Of a DNA stretch of 36,468 bases, positions 36,357 through 36,468 are shown in pieces; the stretch's first letter is position 1, and every line of letters starts with the position of its first letter. Position numbers and translations under genes: made by a program. The notes below the pieces were generated by a model. The model did no database searches and had not been told where the DNA came from. It saw nothing but the letters and a program-made list of their open reading frames with translations. The stretch is taken from positions 1 through 36,468 of the forward strand of contig NZ_KK211414.1 of the NCBI RefSeq assembly GCF_000622225.1, read 5' to 3'. This DNA is from Roseomonas mucosa ATCC BAA-692 (lineage in GTDB: Bacteria; Pseudomonadota; Alphaproteobacteria; Acetobacterales; Acetobacteraceae).

Positions 36357-36464
36357 GCGGCGCGGCGGGGCTTGCACCTCCAGGTCCCACTCTGTGCCAC
36401 GCGGTCACCCGTGAGCAGAGGGAGAATAGCATCGAGATCAGAATAGGGCTGTTCAATCTCATCC
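36357..36464 (+). other. Right non-coding end of the IS110 element
   Basis: About 108 bases after the transposase stop with no gene. Its last 91 bases are repeated at the start of the window. It forms the donor half that would join the left end in the excised circle. Confidence 0.7.
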
Positions 36465-36468
36465 GTGG
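36374..36468. repeat. Terminal direct repeat, right copy
   Basis: Exact copy of bases 1-95. Joining the molecule here gives a unit of 36,373 bp and restores the istA reading frame around the inserted IS110-family element. Confidence 0.95.

Larger units (their letters stand above)
34873..36464 (+). mobile_element. IS110-family insertion sequence nested in istA
   Basis: About 1.59 kb, bounded on each side by ATCC (34869-34872 and 36461-36464), which occurs once in the reconstructed istA. The transposase (35127-36356) is on the plus strand, opposite to istA. The left non-coding end is long (about 254 bases) and the right end short (about 108 bases). There are no terminal inverted repeats. This is the IS110-group layout, in which the left end encodes the bridge RNA. 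Confidence 0.82.

Noticed and set aside
34873-36464. IS1111-type subgroup for the IS110-family element
   Set aside because: No subterminal inverted repeats were seen, and the long non-coding end is upstream of the transposase, which fits the IS110 group better.

Overview
The window is high-GC DNA from a proteobacterium. The style of the pim operon, the Liv-type transporter and the insertion sequences suggest an alphaproteobacterium, possibly Acetobacteraceae-like, but no rRNA, tRNA or housekeeping gene is present to settle this. The first 95 bases are repeated exactly as the last 95 bases. When the ends are joined, an istA transposase gene cut in two (5' half at 88-792, 3' half at 34305-34871, both minus strand) is restored in frame around an inserted IS110-family element. 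The window is therefore best read as a 36,373-bp circle, a collapsed tandem repeat, or a unit flanked by identical IS copies. No replication, partition or mobilisation gene is visible, so a self-replicating plasmid is not supported.

Layout, left to right. (1) 1-2951: an insertion-sequence graveyard, with the right end of the IS110 element, the 5' half of IS21-family istA, and an IS5-family transposase cut by a decayed IS3-family element. (2) 3307-4262: an AT-richer, N-terminally truncated outer-membrane channel gene (SphA / phenol meta-pathway type) joined to the 5' stub of an MFS transporter gene. (3) 4289-7681, minus strand: FAD aromatic monooxygenase, VOC extradiol-type dioxygenase and a 2,6-dihydroxypseudooxynicotine-hydrolase-like C-C hydrolase. 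(4) 8068-8739: a GntR/FCD regulator. (5) 8875-16565, plus strand: OCD/mu-crystallin-like reductase, aldehyde dehydrogenase, DHDPS-family aldolase, Tat-exported unknown protein, p-cresol methylhydroxylase/vanillyl-alcohol-oxidase-like flavoprotein with its cytochrome c, an atypical SDR and a pseudoazurin. (6) 16717-24119, minus strand: a pimFABCD-type operon for beta-oxidation of dicarboxylic acids. (7) 24556-32967, plus strand: a five-gene Liv-type ABC importer, an NMO-family flavoprotein, an enoyl-CoA hydratase/isomerase, an IclR regulator and a class III CoA-transferase. (8) 32968-36468: IS630 and cas3 remnants, then the IS21 element with a frameshifted istB, interrupted by the IS110 element.

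Working picture. Modules 2-5 look like one aromatic catabolic island under GntR control. A flavocytochrome oxidises a para-alkylphenol-like side chain and passes electrons to pseudoazurin. An aldolase and aldehyde dehydrogenase process the side chain, and the monooxygenase, ring-cleavage dioxygenase and C-C hydrolase open the ring. The actual substrate cannot be read from sequence. Modules 6-7 import a carboxylate, activate it with CoA and beta-oxidise it, probably under IclR control; paired dyads sit in the divergent pimF/transporter promoter region. The whole cargo (about 32.4 kb) lies between the two ends of one IS21 element that lacks a target duplication. That is the signature expected after recombination between two IS copies.
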